Shown piece after piece: positions 27,428 through 35,863 of a DNA stretch of 64,000 nt; the first letter of the stretch is position 1, and each line of letters starts with the position of its first letter. The notes under the pieces were generated by a model. That model did not search any database and was not told the origin of the DNA. It saw nothing but the letters and a program-made list of their open reading frames with translations. A program made the translations under genes and the position numbers. The DNA comes from CAWFZT01 sp963820415. Its GTDB lineage: Bacteria > Chloroflexota > Anaerolineae > Anaerolineales > Anaerolineaceae. The stretch lies in NCBI GenBank assembly GCA_963820415.1, contig CAWFZT010000006.1, positions 248,001 through 312,000 of the forward strand, read 5' to 3'.

Positions 27428-28309
27428 TCACTTAGCCTGGTTTTTCACTTTCAACAAATAAGAGACCGTGCGCCGATCCATGTCATGGGGATAGGTAAAC
27501 CCCAAACAACCACCCACTTCAGTCGCGGTTTTACGCATCAGGGAAATTGTTTTAAACATTGCTTCCCAATTCTCTTCCAGCCCAGCCCCTGTATAGGTGT
27601 TTTCTAATTCTGTCCAGAGATCACTGCGCAACCATTTCTTCAACCACCGTCCGTATGGACCGGGTTTCACCGCCCAATGGTGGTCAATTTCAAGATGCCA
27701 TTCCAGCATCGGGCGCAGATGTTCCTGCTTCATAAAGTTATCCATGATAAATTTTGCTGCCATCATGTCCTCGCGCCACAGGTATTTTGCAACGTAAGTA
27801 GCTTCGAGAAAGAACACCTCAATCGCCTCCTGATATTCGGCCTCCGCCGGTGGTATCGGGATATAAGCCCTAAAGGTAGGCGGTTTCAGTTCATCCGTGA
27901 TGTGATCCTTGTCGAGCAGGACCCGGTAGCCAGCATCAAATTCAGCAGGCAGGTGCGCATCCGCAGTGATTTTCTTCAATATTTCTACCGGCCATAGGGT
28001 GAAATCGATCTTCAGCCCGTTCTCAAACTGGGTAACATACCCGGACTTGAGGAAACCGTCTTGGGGTTCCAGCGGATCGCGGTACACTACCAGTACCGGA
28101 CCGAAATTTTCCAGCCAGGTTCGATCTTCATAGAAAGGATAAACGTCGCTCAAGACCAAGATCACATCATAATCGGAGAACACGTCGACGGGGGCATTGG
28201 GGATGGCGAGCGAACTGGTTAATATGGCAACCCGCACTAAAGGCTGGTGTTCTGCCCACCGGGTCAGGTTGGCGATTATCTCTTCTTTGTCCTTTTCCGA
28301 GTATATCAT
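27428..28309 (-). CDS. Aminoglycoside 6-adenylyltransferase-like nucleotidyltransferase
   Basis: Protein of about 293 residues in the ANT(6)/AadK group, which transfers AMP from ATP to streptomycin. The nucleotidyltransferase core is visible as ILTSSLAIPNAPVDVFSDYDVILVL, with the catalytic acidic pair in SDYDV and a third acidic residue in the strand KIDFTLWP. The helical C-terminal domain contains HLEIDHHWAVKPG, the typical pattern. I begin at the ATG 28309 because AAGGAA precedes it; the reading could start 10 residues earlier at a TTG. Resistance is not proven, since chromosomal homologues of unknown function are common. Confidence 0.82.
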   Translation of the reverse strand: MIYSEKDKEEIIANLTRWAEHQPLVRVAILTSSLAIPNAPVDVFSDYDVILVLSDVYPFYEDRTWLENFGPVLVVYRDPLEPQDGFLKSGYVTQFENGLKIDFTLWPVEILKKITADAHLPAEFDAGYRVLLDKDHITDELKPPTFRAYIPIPPAEAEYQEAIEVFFLEATYVAKYLWREDMMAAKFIMDNFMKQEHLRPMLEWHLEIDHHWAVKPGPYGRWLKKWLRSDLWTELENTYTGAGLEENWEAMFKTISLMRKTATEVGGCLGFTYPHDMDRRTVSYLLKVKNQAK

Positions 28310-28358
28310 TCCAGTTCCTTGAAATTGAATAAGAGTCAAAAAGATAAAACCATTCGAC

Positions 28359-29573
28359 CTATTTTCCCCAGAAGCTCAAATTATCAAAGGTTATCAGCAT
28401 AAGGGTGCCATCATTCTGGTGGGCGTGGTGAGAATAGAAGATAAGTTTTTTGCCATCTGGCGAGAAGAGCGGGGAGAGGTCTTCCAGGCCGGGATGCGGA
28501 AAATACAACAGGGTGGCGCCATCGATGGTAATGACGAAGATTTCCGAGTCGCCTGCCGGGCTGGCGTGGAAAGCGATCCATGAACCGTCGGGCGACCAGG
28601 CTTCTCCGCCCATGCCAGTTAGCTTTGGCAGCACTTGCACCTGCCCGGAGCTGTCGGCATTGATCATGTACAGGATGGAATCGGCCTGGTAGATGATCTT
28701 TTTTCCGTCTGGCGACCACTGCATACCGGCCTCGAAGGCCGGGTTCTTGATCAACTGGATAAAACCAAAACCGTCTGGGCGCGTGCTGTACATGCCTGCC
28801 CCACTGCCGGAGCGGTCCAGGCCCGAAAAGACCAGCGCGCTTCCATCCGGAGACCAGACCGGCTCAGTCGAGTTATTCACATCAGCCGCCAGGTGCAGGT
28901 TCGACCCATCGGCTTTCATCACGTACAGATGACCCGTTTTATCTTGCCGGTCAGAGATAAAGGCGATCTGGCTACCATCCGGCGACCAGACTGTCTGACA
29001 CTGGCTGGCATGGTCGTGGGTAAGCTGGGTCAGGACGCTGCCATCTACCGACGCCACAAAGACATTCGTCCCTGATCCGTCCGCGGCGGTAGAGCAAAAC
29101 AGGATCTGCGAGCCGTCTGGCGACCACTGCGGCAGGAAATCGTTGGCGCCCTGGTGATCGACCAGCTTCGTCCAGCCGCTTCCGTCAACTGCCGCGGTAT
29201 AGAGCTGGGCGTGGTTGGGCTGGCTGGGTTCATCCAGGGCAAATACGATGAAATGCCCATCCGGCGACCAGGCCGGGGTGAGCGGATTGCCGGTCAAGCC
29301 TACGGCCAGGTTGATCGGCTGAGGGGTTGGCACGGCGGTGGCCGGGCCGGGAGTTGTTGTAATCTGGATGGCGGGTGTGAAAATGGGGGTAGCAGTAAGG
29401 CTGGGGAGTGCAGAAAAGCCGCTCGCCGCCGGTGTTGGAGGAAAAGTAGACGCGATCTTTTGGGCTACCAAAGACCTGGGCGTCAGGGTGAGCTTCCATT
29501 CTGGCGGCAGCAAATTCGAACAGGCGCTAAGTAACAATAAAAGAAACAGGTTGAAAAACCAGTTGGTTCTCAT
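28359..29573 (-). CDS. TolB-like beta-propeller lipoprotein
   Basis: Secreted lipoprotein of about 404 residues. The signal peptide ends in the lipobox LLSAC, followed by a Thr/Pro linker (to about residue 90). Then come at least six WSPDG repeats (WSPDGHFIVFAL, WSPDGSQILFCS, WSPDGSQIAFIS, WSPDGSALVFSG, WSPDGKKIIYQA, WSPDGSWIAFHA, FSPDGKKLIFYS) that form a PD40/TolB-type propeller. Such proteins bind other cell-surface proteins. The ATG at 29573 is chosen over a TTG eight codons earlier; neither has a good ribosome-binding site. Confidence 0.85.
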   Translation of the reverse strand: MRTNWFFNLFLLLLLSACSNLLPPEWKLTLTPRSLVAQKIASTFPPTPAASGFSALPSLTATPIFTPAIQITTTPGPATAVPTPQPINLAVGLTGNPLTPAWSPDGHFIVFALDEPSQPNHAQLYTAAVDGSGWTKLVDHQGANDFLPQWSPDGSQILFCSTAADGSGTNVFVASVDGSVLTQLTHDHASQCQTVWSPDGSQIAFISDRQDKTGHLYVMKADGSNLHLAADVNNSTEPVWSPDGSALVFSGLDRSGSGAGMYSTRPDGFGFIQLIKNPAFEAGMQWSPDGKKIIYQADSILYMINADSSGQVQVLPKLTGMGGEAWSPDGSWIAFHASPAGDSEIFVITIDGATLLYFPHPGLEDLSPLFSPDGKKLIFYSHHAHQNDGTLMLITFDNLSFWGK

Positions 29574-29608
29574 GATATGGCTTTCTTTGAATTTCAAAGG
29601 TGACTTTC

Positions 29609-29662
29609 TGTCATTGCAAGGCGTCTTTGCCGGCGCACATGTGTCCCCTTTGGGAAATGACA
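29609..29662. repeat. Possible degenerate copy of a small inverted-repeat element
   Basis: TGTCATT at one end is matched by AATGACA at the other, 54 bases in all, and the start TGTCATTGC equals the first bases of the 125-base element at 57539. The middle is not similar, so relatedness is only a suggestion. Confidence 0.3.
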
Positions 29663-29686
29663 GTGCAAAAACTTTCGGATAGGTAC

Positions 29687-30352
29687 CTATTCTAATTCAC
29701 CGTACTCGAAAAGTGTATAGATTTCAGCCGCCTGGCCCACGCATTCTTTGCCGCGGTCGATGAAATAGGCCACTGGCGTGGTCGATGGTGCAGCGCCGGC
29801 GCTTTTTACCCGCCGCAGCAGGTGCCACAGGCGCTGTTCGAGACTCCAGCGGTTCTTCCGGGGCTGCAAACTCCAGCGTTTCTGGCCAATCCTGGCAGCA
29901 TACCAGCGCAAATCGGCCAGTATGGCGCTGAGGCGGGCTTGCGCCTCCTCATCTGCCTGCAGGCTGCCGGCCAGGCTTTGATAAGCTTCCTCCAGCCGGT
30001 CGAGTAATTCAGGAACTTCCGGTCGGGGTTCAGGCTCAACAATGTGGGTGACCCAGCCAAGGATATCCTTCGCACTGACCCAGCCGTTCTCTTTGCCCAG
30101 GCTGTTGACGATCAGGAATCGCTCGTCCTGGATATCTGCCACCAGGTGCAAGATGTAGCTGTCACGCCATTTCAGGAAGACGATGTCCCCTGTTTTAATC
30201 TGGCTGGCGTCTGAAACCGGCGAGACCGTCAGCGTCTGGCCATGTTTCAGGGCGGCGCGCATGGATGCCAGATCACCGCCATCCGGGATGGTATAGGTAA
30301 ATGAAAAGCCTTCCTCTAACGCTTCAACCAAAGGATCTTTATGTTTTACCAC
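29687..30352 (-). CDS. Hypothetical protein with an S24-like N-terminal domain and a helical DinB-like C-terminal part
   Basis: A 221-residue protein. The N-terminal 100 residues (KTGDIVFLKWRDSYILHLVADI, then IVNSLGKENGWV) look like the small beta domain of S24 or signal peptidases, but no Ser-Lys catalytic pair is evident. The second half is helical, with LWHLLRRVKSAG and RGKECVGQAAEIY, reminiscent of a DinB-like four-helix bundle. Function is not known. A long nested hairpin lies upstream between it and the isomerase gene. Confidence 0.65.
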   Translation of the reverse strand: MVKHKDPLVEALEEGFSFTYTIPDGGDLASMRAALKHGQTLTVSPVSDASQIKTGDIVFLKWRDSYILHLVADIQDERFLIVNSLGKENGWVSAKDILGWVTHIVEPEPRPEVPELLDRLEEAYQSLAGSLQADEEAQARLSAILADLRWYAARIGQKRWSLQPRKNRWSLEQRLWHLLRRVKSAGAAPSTTPVAYFIDRGKECVGQAAEIYTLFEYGELE

Positions 30353-30382
30353 GGCTGCTCCTCCAGCAAGAAATCGAGAGGT

Positions 30383-30468
30383 TCATTGGGAATTGCCGTG
30401 GTGAACTCCCAGATTTGGGGTGTCATGACACCCCAAATCTGGGGATCTTCCACGGTAAAATCCAATGA
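30383..30468. repeat. Long nested inverted repeat with a perfect 36-base core
   Basis: The core at 30408-30443 is a perfect palindrome with 18-base arms beginning CCCAGATTTGGGG. Outside it the pairs CCGTGG/CCACGG and TCATTGG/CCAATGA continue the symmetry to 86 bases. It lies just after the end of the minus-strand isomerase gene and is likely a strong terminator, or a small mobile remnant. Confidence 0.6.
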
Positions 30469-30492
30469 GACGTAATATTTCCTCATGCCATT

Positions 30493-31320
30493 CTAGACGA
30501 TGAACTGCCTGGCCCAACTGGCGAAGGCTGGGAAAACCTCTTCCGGTTCGGGCAAGTTAGGATGCCAGCGCTTCTCATGCTCGAACTGCAGCCAGCCGTC
30601 GTAGCCGCTGCCTTTCAGCAGCCCAATCAACTCCGCCAGGGGCAGCGAACCGGCGCCTGGCAGCACATAGCGCCAGCCATCTTCCATCGCCAGGGGATGG
30701 CCCGGTTCGTAGACTGCGTCTTTGATGTGGGTATAGCCCACCCGGCCCTTCAAGGCGGCGAAGGTATCTTTGGGAGCTTCCCCGCCAATCCGGTAAGTAT
30801 GGCCCATGTCCCAGATCGCTCCAAAGGCCGGATCGGGAATGCTTTCCAGGAGCAGGCGGCAGTCGCTGGCCTTGACCCACAGGTCGTGAGTCTCGAACAG
30901 CCAGTGCAGGCTGTGGGCGCCGTCCAGGGCCAGAATGCTTTCGATGCAGCCGCGCCCGGTGGCAGCCAGCTCTTCCCGGGTATATGTTTTAAGGTCGCCG
31001 GAGCCAAAAATACGCACGTTGGTGCAGTTGAATGCCCGGGCAGTGTCGATAGTGCGGCGCGCTTCTTCCAGGTTGTCCTTGCCCTTTTCCGCCACGCACA
31101 CCTGGATGCTCGAGCTGATGGCGCTGACCTCCAGCCCGGCGTCATTCAGCCGGCGCAGAGTCGCCGCAGCGTGGGTGGTGAAAAGAGGCAGCAGGGTGAT
31201 ATCGAGCGTGTCCAGGTAACCACGGAAATCGACCCCATCGTAGCCAAATTCCTGCCCGCGCCGGCAGATTGTATCCAGGTCCCAGTTGGGGCATCCCAGA
31301 GTCATAAAGGTGAGTTTCAT
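30493..31320 (-). CDS. Sugar phosphate isomerase/epimerase (xylose-isomerase-like TIM barrel)
   Basis: A 275-residue AP-endonuclease-2-like TIM barrel. It starts MKLTFMTLGCPNWDLDTI and has the family metal-site motifs HWLFETHDLW (Glu), GAIWDMGH (Asp, His) and THIKDAVY (His); the final WLQFEHEKRW carries a last Glu. The upstream reading frame extends further, but the ATG at 31320 is preceded by AGGAGG. It sits 10 bases after the Gfo/Idh dehydrogenase in a two-gene operon, a common pairing for inositol or other sugar/polyol catabolism. The substrate is not determinable. Confidence 0.85.
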   Translation of the reverse strand: MKLTFMTLGCPNWDLDTICRRGQEFGYDGVDFRGYLDTLDITLLPLFTTHAAATLRRLNDAGLEVSAISSSIQVCVAEKGKDNLEEARRTIDTARAFNCTNVRIFGSGDLKTYTREELAATGRGCIESILALDGAHSLHWLFETHDLWVKASDCRLLLESIPDPAFGAIWDMGHTYRIGGEAPKDTFAALKGRVGYTHIKDAVYEPGHPLAMEDGWRYVLPGAGSLPLAELIGLLKGSGYDGWLQFEHEKRWHPNLPEPEEVFPAFASWARQFIV

Positions 31321-31330
31321 GGCGAACCTC

Positions 31331-32518
31331 CTAATGGTAAGGCTCAAAGGATTTGTTGAAATCATCGACCCGGCCCTCACGCGTTTCTTTTTGAAACTGT
31401 GAAGTGCGGACCAACTCGAGCAGTTTGGCTTCGTACAGGTCGGCATCGAACGGCAGGTCAACCGGTTTGCCCAGGAACTGCGAGAGCATGATGGCGTTGC
31501 CCAGCGCCAGCGAATGGATGCCTTCTTCTGCCCGGGCGACCAGAGGGCCGCCGTGCAGGATCGCATTGGCGAATGCCTCGATTACGTAGGCGTGGCCCAC
31601 CTCAGCCGCCGGTTGAAAGGGAATGTCTTCGAGCTGGTATTCCATCCGGTCGAAGGCGCTCGGGGAGGTGCGGATAAAATCAAGCATAGAAGCGCGGTTG
31701 TGGGCAAAGGTTAGGCGCCCATCCTCGAAGATCAAGCATCCATTTTCGCCCACGATTTCCAGGCGGTTTGAGCCAGGCAATTCGGCCGTGGTGGTGATGA
31801 AATGGCCCACCATGCCATTTTCGTGCTCGAAGTAGCCAGTCACTTCATCTTCCACTTCGATCCTGTGATACTTGCCAATTGAGGCATAACCTGCCACACG
31901 TTTGGGCACACCGAAATACCACTGGTAGATATCCAGATTATGCGGGCACTGGTTGAGCAGCACCCCGCCACCCTCGCCTTTCCAGGTGGCGCGCCAGCCG
32001 CCGTTGTCGTAGTAAGTCTGCGAGCGGAACCAATCTGTGATGATCCAGGTGGCGCGCACCAGCCGCCCCAGCACGCCCTGCTCGATCAGCTCCTTGCCTT
32101 TGCGCCAGTAACCCTGGGTGCGGTTCTGGAACATGATGGCGAACACCAGGCCGGGGAACTGTTGGCGCGCCTGTTCGCAGGCAGCGATCATCTTCTGCCC
32201 GTCCTTAACGTGCACCGCCAGCGGTTTCTCACTCAGCACGTGGATGCCGCGCTGCAGGGCGTCGATGCTGATCGGGGTGTGGAAGTAATGAGGTGTGGCA
32301 ACCATCACCCCATCCAGTTCAGCTTTATCCAGCAGGTCGTGATAGTCATAAAAGGCCGGCACGTGGTACTGTGCGGCAGCCTGGTCGGCGCGGCTTTTGT
32401 CGATATCGCACACGGCCGCCAGTTGCGTGTTGCTGATGCGGCCCAGGTCGCGCACGTGCTGGCTGCCCATAATACCCACACCGATGACGGCTATTCTGGC
32501 TTTTGTATTTTCTTCCAC
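31331..32518 (-). CDS. Gfo/Idh/MocA family oxidoreductase
   Basis: NAD(P)-dependent sugar or polyol dehydrogenase, 395 residues. The Rossmann motif is in IAVIGVGIMGSQHV, the catalytic EKP in HVLSEKPLAV, and the later histidine pattern in LLNQCPHNLDIYQW (substrate/catalytic His). The start is GTG with AAGGAG 6 bases upstream. It is the first gene of the operon with the isomerase. Confidence 0.88.
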   Translation of the reverse strand: MEENTKARIAVIGVGIMGSQHVRDLGRISNTQLAAVCDIDKSRADQAAAQYHVPAFYDYHDLLDKAELDGVMVATPHYFHTPISIDALQRGIHVLSEKPLAVHVKDGQKMIAACEQARQQFPGLVFAIMFQNRTQGYWRKGKELIEQGVLGRLVRATWIITDWFRSQTYYDNGGWRATWKGEGGGVLLNQCPHNLDIYQWYFGVPKRVAGYASIGKYHRIEVEDEVTGYFEHENGMVGHFITTTAELPGSNRLEIVGENGCLIFEDGRLTFAHNRASMLDFIRTSPSAFDRMEYQLEDIPFQPAAEVGHAYVIEAFANAILHGGPLVARAEEGIHSLALGNAIMLSQFLGKPVDLPFDADLYEAKLLELVRTSQFQKETREGRVDDFNKSFEPYH

Positions 32519-32579
32519 GGGAGACTCCTTGGTGAGTGAAGCGCACTTCAGGGCTAATTATACCCAGGATTAGAACTGA

Positions 32580-33374
32580 TCAAAGCTTAATCGCCCGGGT
32601 GGCAAGGAAGGGCGGGAGGTAACGCGACAGGAGATCACCCGCTTCGGGTGGATACGCATCTTCATAAAAACCTGCAATCACAAACCCGGCTTCAATCTGC
32701 CCCCCGATTTGCTCGCCGAGCGTATGGCTGAACTCGAGCGGCACACCTGCTTCCAGAAATTCTCGGCGTTCATCGCCGGTGAGATCCTTATCATCCGCAT
32801 AAGGCAAAGCGTACCTGACCTGGAGGATATATTGCTTCCCCAACTCATGATCGAAAATATAGCCGACCGGATTAGCAAAGCCGGAGAGCAGCGCCCCGCC
32901 ATGGCGCAAGATACGGAAGGCTTCCCGCCACACTTTCAGCACGTCTGCGGCAAAACAATTAGATACAGGGTGGACGATGAGATCAAAGGTCTCATCGGCA
33001 AACATCGACAGGTCCGCCATATCCCCCTCCACCGTGTGGAGGGTCAGGCCATCCCTTCCGGCTACGCTTAGGTCCTGTTCCAACTGGCGCGGAGAAGCAT
33101 CCAGCACGGTTACGTTGGCGCCTGCCGCAGCCAGGACCGGCCCTTGCTGTCCCCCACCAGAAGCCAGGCAGAGCACCTCCGCGCCGGGTAAGGTAGGGAA
33201 CCAATCCAGCGGCACGGGTTTGGTTGGGGTGAGAATAATCTGCCAGCGCCCTTGCCTGGCCTCAGCAATCACGGCGCGGCTGACCGGCTGCGTCCATTGA
33301 TTGCCTTTTTCGACTTCCCGGTCCCAGGCTTTGCGATTGTAGGTATAAATATCCATCAAGGGTTTCTTTTTCAT
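32580..33374 (-). CDS. Class I SAM-dependent methyltransferase
   Basis: A 264-residue enzyme with motif I as VLCLASGGGQQGPVLAAAG, an acidic residue at the end of strand 2 (VTVLDASP), motif II/III TVEGDMADLSMFADETFD and motif IV LIVHPVSN. The start overlaps the last codon of the preceding glycosylase-like gene (ATGA). Substrate unknown; the family includes small-molecule and ubiquinone-type methyltransferases. Confidence 0.85.
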   Translation of the reverse strand: MKKKPLMDIYTYNRKAWDREVEKGNQWTQPVSRAVIAEARQGRWQIILTPTKPVPLDWFPTLPGAEVLCLASGGGQQGPVLAAAGANVTVLDASPRQLEQDLSVAGRDGLTLHTVEGDMADLSMFADETFDLIVHPVSNCFAADVLKVWREAFRILRHGGALLSGFANPVGYIFDHELGKQYILQVRYALPYADDKDLTGDERREFLEAGVPLEFSHTLGEQIGGQIEAGFVIAGFYEDAYPPEAGDLLSRYLPPFLATRAIKL

Positions 33375-33985
33375 TTTTGCTCCACCAGGCTCAAGGCCGT
33401 GGCAATGTCCTCGGCGATCATCTTGCGTTTGATTTTTTCAATGAAAAAGCTGGGCCCGGCCTGCAGGTAAGATGGGAGAGCCCGTTGGCCGTGGAAATAG
33501 TAGTCCCCTCCACGGATCTTATAGGTCGAGCCGGCCGGGATCACCCGCCTCTGCCCTTCCCGCCGGGCAATTTGGTTAACTGCCTTGATTGCCACATCTC
33601 CCATCAGCAAGTACACCCGGATGTGTGGAAATAAGGCCAGCTCCTGTTCCAGAATGTGCGAGCATTCATCAATCGTGCTGGTTTGAATGCCATAAGCGGT
33701 CTTGCCGCATTTCACGGCCGTGGTCAGGTAAACTCCCAGATTTAGGATATCCCCTATCGAGGACACCTTCGCCCCGGCATCCTGGAAGGCCAACACCGTG
33801 GTCTCTTCGAACAAAGCTCCTTCGCCGGCGTAATAGTAATCCTTAGGGTCGGGCGGGGCGGCCTCCGAGATCATTATGATGGTGATATCCTCAACCTTCA
33901 CATCCAAATCCGCAACGGCGTAGCATTCATGTTTAACGTCAGCGCAAGGGAACGTTCTGCAGCCTATACACGGGTTGATCTTCAT
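33371..33985 (-). CDS. Uracil-DNA-glycosylase-superfamily protein, Fe-S type, divergent
   Basis: A 204-residue protein with Cys pairs CIGC and CADVKHEC near the N-terminus and a second pair CGKTAYGIQTSTIDEC in the middle, the cysteine layout of iron-sulfur UDG family 4/5. The loop EAAPPDPKDYYYAG replaces the usual GEAPG motif, and the HPS motif is not clear. It may be a glycosylase that removes uracil or other damaged bases, but its catalytic loops are divergent, so function is tentative. Overlaps the methyltransferase gene by 4 bases. Confidence 0.65.
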   Translation of the reverse strand: MKINPCIGCRTFPCADVKHECYAVADLDVKVEDITIIMISEAAPPDPKDYYYAGEGALFEETTVLAFQDAGAKVSSIGDILNLGVYLTTAVKCGKTAYGIQTSTIDECSHILEQELALFPHIRVYLLMGDVAIKAVNQIARREGQRRVIPAGSTYKIRGGDYYFHGQRALPSYLQAGPSFFIEKIKRKMIAEDIATALSLVEQK

Positions 33986-33995
33986 TTTTAGTCCT

Positions 33996-34406
33996 TTAAC
34001 GATACTCTTCTATCCCACTTTCGAAGACCTGCGGGTCTTTATTTTCGATCCCAAATAAGGCTTCCGCCAGGCCAAAGGTAGCCTGGTAAAAGCAGGCGCA
34101 CTGCAGCGGGACCCCGGGGATGCGCGGGTAGCCCACAAAGGCCTGCCCAGGGAGCTGCCCTTCCAGGTGGACGAACTGCAGGTTGGAAATTTCCAAGTTT
34201 AGGTAGCCGCGAATACCGCCGAGGATGGCCGTCTCGACCTTCAAATTCTCGATGCCCTGGGCATAGCGCGGAAAGCGCAGGATCAGCGCCCCGTTGACGA
34301 CCAGCACGTCGTTGTCCTGGCCCTGTTCGTTGACCTCGACCAATTCGAGCAGGTAATCCGGGTAGACCCACCGGAAGCCGTACAGGCAGGTTTCGAGGCG
34401 AGACAT
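33996..34406 (-). pseudogene. Remnant of an aminoglycoside phosphotransferase-type kinase (N-lobe only)
   Basis: The 136-residue reading resembles only the N-terminal lobe of APH family kinases: ALILRFPRYAQGIENLKVETAIL with the ATP-binding Lys replaced by Arg, then AFVGYPRIPGVPL. The text then ends abruptly with no catalytic HxDxxxxN loop or DFG-like Asp, which in an intact gene should follow about 80 residues later. The missing part is not found in any frame downstream. The gene is therefore truncated and likely non-functional. Confidence 0.6.
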
Positions 34407-34416
34407 GTTGAAAAAT

Positions 34417-34773
34417 CTAGATCCACTCGGCGTCAACCGTGCGTTCGTTGCGCACATTGCCGGTGTTGAGCGTGGTTTTCGGTTCGAGCAGGATCACCTG
34501 CACCTCGTACTCGGCGACCGGGCAATGTTCTACCCCGTGGGGAAGGATGGCGAATTCGCCTTCGTTCAGCACGATCTCGCCGTCCCTCAGTTTGATCACC
34601 AGGCGCCCTTTGACCACCAGGAAAAGCTCGTCCTCGCTTTTATGCAGGTGCCAGACGAATTCCCCCTTGAGCTTGACCAGCTTGACGCAGGCATCGTTCA
34701 GCTCGCCCACGATCTTCGGACGCCAGTACTCCTGAAACAGGCTGAATTTTTCAGCCAGGTTAACTTTGTGCAA
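34417..34773 (-). CDS. Cupin-domain protein
   Basis: A 118-residue single cupin. Family text is clear: NLAEKFSLFQEYWRPKIVGE, then the metal motif FVWHLHKSEDELFLVVKG (His-X-His-X4-Glu) and the second motif ILPHGVEHCPVA. Members bind a metal and may act in carbohydrate or regulatory roles. The start is uncertain: TTG at 34773 has a GGAGG about 15 bases away, rather far. It ends just before the kinase remnant. Confidence 0.75.
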   Translation of the reverse strand: MHKVNLAEKFSLFQEYWRPKIVGELNDACVKLVKLKGEFVWHLHKSEDELFLVVKGRLVIKLRDGEIVLNEGEFAILPHGVEHCPVAEYEVQVILLEPKTTLNTGNVRNERTVDAEWI

Positions 34774-34797
34774 TTTAGGCTGAATAATCTACCTCCT

Positions 34798-35820
34798 TCA
34801 CATACCTGCCATCCCCAACACTTTCGCCGCCCGGATGGTCACCCACGGGTTAGGCTGCTTCTTAGAGCCGAAATCGGTCCAGGTCTTTCCACGGTAGTCA
34901 TATTCCAGCGCCCAGCGCCCCTGGGCATCCTGTTTGTCCTGGATGATTTTCAGAGAGTTAACCAGGCGGGGGTCGCCGCCATAGCCCAGGCGTACCAGCG
35001 CCTCGACGTTTTGCAGCAAATCGGTAATGTAAAAGACCGGGAAACCAAACAGCCACCAATCCCGGCTGGGTTTCGCATCATTATGGGTAGGATAGTCGGC
35101 CATGGCCAGGTCACGGCTGAACAAAAAGTCGACCCCCTGCTGCATGGCGCGCTCGATCAGCGGGGTACGGCGTTCGACCGGCAGCTTGCTGAAAGCCAAC
35201 ATCACCTTCACCGCCCCCCAGGCGCACGCCTTTTTTTCGTTGGCTCCGCAGGCGAACTGCGGCCCGCATTTGTAAGCGTAGTAGTGCAACCCGGTCTGTT
35301 TATACTCCGTATGCGCGCCCGCCAGGCCTTCCCCGGTGACGGTGCGCGCCATCCATTCGAAGGCGGCCTCCAGGCGCAGGTCGTCATAACCCAGGTCGAG
35401 CAGCGCTGCGCACAGGTTGCCCTGCTGGCAGTCCAGCGTCCCAGAAGGGGACCCATTGATTGAAAACTGCCCGTTTCTGGTCAGGGCATGGTCGAGCAGG
35501 TAAGCACAGGCTTTGGCGATGCGGTCGTCTTCGCCGGCCTGGGCGCCCAACTGCGCCAGCAGTATTATCGACCAGATCGTACCGCGGTACTTAGGGTTGT
35601 ACCCGGCCCCTGGTTTGCACCAGTAACCGGCGTCTTCCATGTTATCCAGGATGGCGGTAATCGGCCCCTGGCAGTAGGCCTCCTGCCGGGCAGCTTCCAT
35701 TTCCTGGCTGTCCAACGGTAGATTGGTCAATTGGCGCAGCGCCAGGTACTTTACCCCGGCAGTTTCTGAGCTTAGCAGCCAATCCAACGTTTCTCTCTTG
35801 AGCTGTGCATTACCTGCCAT
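34798..35820 (-). CDS. Terpenoid-cyclase/prenyltransferase-like alpha-alpha barrel protein
   Basis: A 340-residue all-helical protein with repeats such as TIWSIILLAQLGA, GNLCAALLDLGY and NVEALVRLGYGGDPRL, typical of the alpha/alpha6 barrel of squalene-cyclase-like and pectate-lyase-like proteins. Homologues are often poorly named. No catalytic DxDD motif for cyclisation is visible, so a cyclase role is unlikely. AGAGGG precedes the ATG by 3 bases. Function unknown. Confidence 0.7.
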   Translation of the reverse strand: MAGNAQLKRETLDWLLSSETAGVKYLALRQLTNLPLDSQEMEAARQEAYCQGPITAILDNMEDAGYWCKPGAGYNPKYRGTIWSIILLAQLGAQAGEDDRIAKACAYLLDHALTRNGQFSINGSPSGTLDCQQGNLCAALLDLGYDDLRLEAAFEWMARTVTGEGLAGAHTEYKQTGLHYYAYKCGPQFACGANEKKACAWGAVKVMLAFSKLPVERRTPLIERAMQQGVDFLFSRDLAMADYPTHNDAKPSRDWWLFGFPVFYITDLLQNVEALVRLGYGGDPRLVNSLKIIQDKQDAQGRWALEYDYRGKTWTDFGSKKQPNPWVTIRAAKVLGMAGM

Positions 35821-35863
35821 ATTCCCTCTTTTCGAAAAGGAGTCATCAGCTTTTGGCTAATTG

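Noticed and set aside
27428..28309. Possible acquired resistance cassette
   Set aside because: The nucleotidyltransferase-like gene has no flanking insertion sequence, integron site or change in base use, so I treat it as a chromosomal homologue.
34405..35463. A 352-codon open frame on the plus strand over the cupin and helical-barrel genes
   Set aside because: Antisense shadow; the minus-strand genes have family motifs and ribosome-binding sites, this frame has none.
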